A stretch of 64,000 nt of DNA, taken from contig NZ_BPIJ01000003.1 in the NCBI RefSeq assembly GCF_026004055.1, positions 62,001 through 126,000 of the forward strand, written 5' to 3'. Each line of letters opens with the position of its first letter. Positions within the stretch are counted from its first letter, which is position 1. Shown piece by piece: positions 63,110-64,000 of the stretch. The notes beneath the pieces are model-generated. The model worked only from the letters and a program-made list of their open reading frames with translations. It made no database searches and was not told the origin of the DNA. The position numbers and the translations under genes were made by a program. Source of the DNA: Meiothermus sp. GTDB lineage: Bacteria; Deinococcota; Deinococci; Deinococcales; Thermaceae.

Positions 63110-63754
63110 TCAAGAGAGGCCTCTCAACAAAACCGAGCCCTCGAGGCTTTTGAGCAAGGCCTCGCGCGAGCGCTCGAGGTGCTGCTGCAAAAAAGCCGCC
63201 GCTTCTTCCCCCTGCCCTTGCTGCACCAGCTCGATCAGGCGCAGATGGTCGTGCAGGGCCTGGTCGGCCCCCTGAGGGCGGGTGATCTCCAGGTAGCGGG
63301 CCCGGTAGATGCGCTGCAAGACCTGGGCCAGCGAGGCCACCACGAAGCGGTTGCCGGTGAGCTTGGCCAGGGCCAGGTGAAAGTCGGTGGCCTTCTCCAG
63401 CTCCACCTCGGGGTCGAGATCGGCCTCGACCGAGGCCAGCAGATCGCGTAGCTGTCGGACGCCAAGTCGCCGGGCAGCGGCCTCTCGCACGATCTGGGCC
63501 TCGAGCCAGCCCCGAAACTCAAAGGCTTCCTCCAGTTCGGCCAAGTCGAGGGGGGCCACGGTATAAACCCGGCCTGTACGCTGCACCAGCCCCTCACGGA
63601 AAAGCTGCTGAATGGCGGCGCGAATCGGGGTGCGGGAAACCGCCAAAAGTTCTTCGAGCCTGCGTTCAACCAGAGGTTCGCCGGGCCTTAGCTCGAGCGA
63701 CAGTATCATGCGGCGCAGGCGGCGGTAGGCTTCATCGGTTTGCGGAGCCAGCAT
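63110..63754 (-). CDS. GntR family regulator, FCD subfamily
   Basis: A 214-residue regulator directly upstream of the tct operon in the same direction. Winged helix YRRLRRMILSLELRPGEPLV and LLAVSRTPIRAAIQQLFREG (residues 10-65), then the FCD bundle (LEEAFEFRGWLEAQIVREAA, ATDFHLALAKLTGNRF with D-x-x-x-A replacing the usual D-x-x-x-H, and DQALHDHLRLIELVQQG). It probably controls the transporter and itself. The palindrome TGGTATACCA lies 25 bp upstream of the start. Confidence 0.92.
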   Translation of the reverse strand: MLAPQTDEAYRRLRRMILSLELRPGEPLVERRLEELLAVSRTPIRAAIQQLFREGLVQRTGRVYTVAPLDLAELEEAFEFRGWLEAQIVREAAARRLGVRQLRDLLASVEADLDPEVELEKATDFHLALAKLTGNRFVVASLAQVLQRIYRARYLEITRPQGADQALHDHLRLIELVQQGQGEEAAAFLQQHLERSREALLKSLEGSVLLRGLS

Positions 63755-63779
63755 AGTGGTGGGCCTATGCTACCCTTTT

Positions 63780-63789
63780 TGGTATACCA
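63780..63789. promoter_or_regulatory. Palindromic FCD-type operator
   Basis: TGGTATACCA, a perfect 10-bp palindrome, in front of the regulator gene. This word is typical of FCD-GntR operators, so autoregulation is likely. No second copy was seen before tctC. Confidence 0.65.
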
Positions 63790-63807
63790 TCTCAACTCGA
63801 GGCTTAG

Positions 63808-64000
63808 TGGTCTGGTAACAAAATACGCAGTATGGGGTTTAGCCTTCAGAACGCGCCGTGTCTCGTAAACCTGGGCCTTCGGTGCCTTGCCTGTACGGTC
63901 ATGCAAAAAGCACCCCACCCCGCTTCGCCCCTTCCCTCCCCTACTGCGTAGGGGAGGCCAGGTGGGGTGGCTGACCTGGCCCTTCACCCAGCGGATTGGG
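63808..64000 (+). mobile_element. Miniature element A, copy 5 (cut by window end)
   Basis: First 193 bp of a further A element, starting TGGTCTGGTAAC after CTTAG. It is nearly identical to the left part of copies 1, 2 and 4. Confidence 0.85.

Overview
The window comes from the chromosome of a thermophilic Deinococcota bacterium, most likely Meiothermus or a near relative. The evidence is the str operon order rpsL-rpsG-fusA-tuf-rpsJ-rplC, Thermus-like ribosomal and elongation-factor sequences, a Hera-type DEAD-box helicase that tracks the Thermus protein along its whole length, high GC, and very frequent CTCGAG hexamers. The genus is inferred from remembered sequences, not from a database search.

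Layout. 1-5304 (minus strand): str operon running into the S10 operon, with a clear sigma-70 promoter and a leader of about 216 nt. 5513-6047: a two-part repeat element. 6044-12625: Sco-type copper chaperone, a membrane protein, MazG, a CoA-type Nudix hydrolase, a PaaX-like regulator, a MATE exporter and a class III aminotransferase. 13112-17524: a membrane-anchored coiled-coil protein with helix-hairpin-helix modules, an Ig-like envelope protein, and folC. 17777-24790 (minus): branched-chain amino acid (or similar) ABC transporter operon livK-livH-livF-livG-acyl-CoA synthetase-livM, with a hairpin repeat between livF and livG. 25149-26935: PaiB-like protein, GNAT acetyltransferase, DinB-like protein. 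27077-33116: a SARP/STAND-type regulator followed by two 11-bp tandem direct-repeat sites and a run of small or secreted proteins. 33123-39610: TldE/TldD peptidase pair, cell-wall amidase, acyl ligase, SDR. 39856-43478: secreted caspase-like protease divergent from a CHASE2 sensor and a secreted partner. 43550-45166: low-GC segment with two attC-like sites and two cassette genes (PLD-like membrane protein, GIY-YIG protein) and no integrase in view. 45450-47896: Na+/Ca2+ antiporter and holA, converging on a shared CTAG now split by a repeat element. 48218-53114: DUF4160 protein, TAXI-TRAP transporter and its FCD regulator. 53234-59676: MFS exporter, phosphotransferase, upp, WecA-like transferase, Hera helicase. 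59720-63754: small membrane protein, tctABC-type tripartite tricarboxylate transporter and FCD regulator. The window ends inside a fifth repeat copy.

The most notable items are: (1) the regulator and tandem-repeat locus at 27-33 kb; (2) an attC cassette cluster in a thermophile; (3) a 338-bp miniature element family with TGGTCTGGTAAC ends that sits in CTAG-type targets and in places exactly in stop codons; (4) the caspase/CHASE2 set. No rRNA, tRNA, CRISPR array, transposase or integrase gene was recognised.
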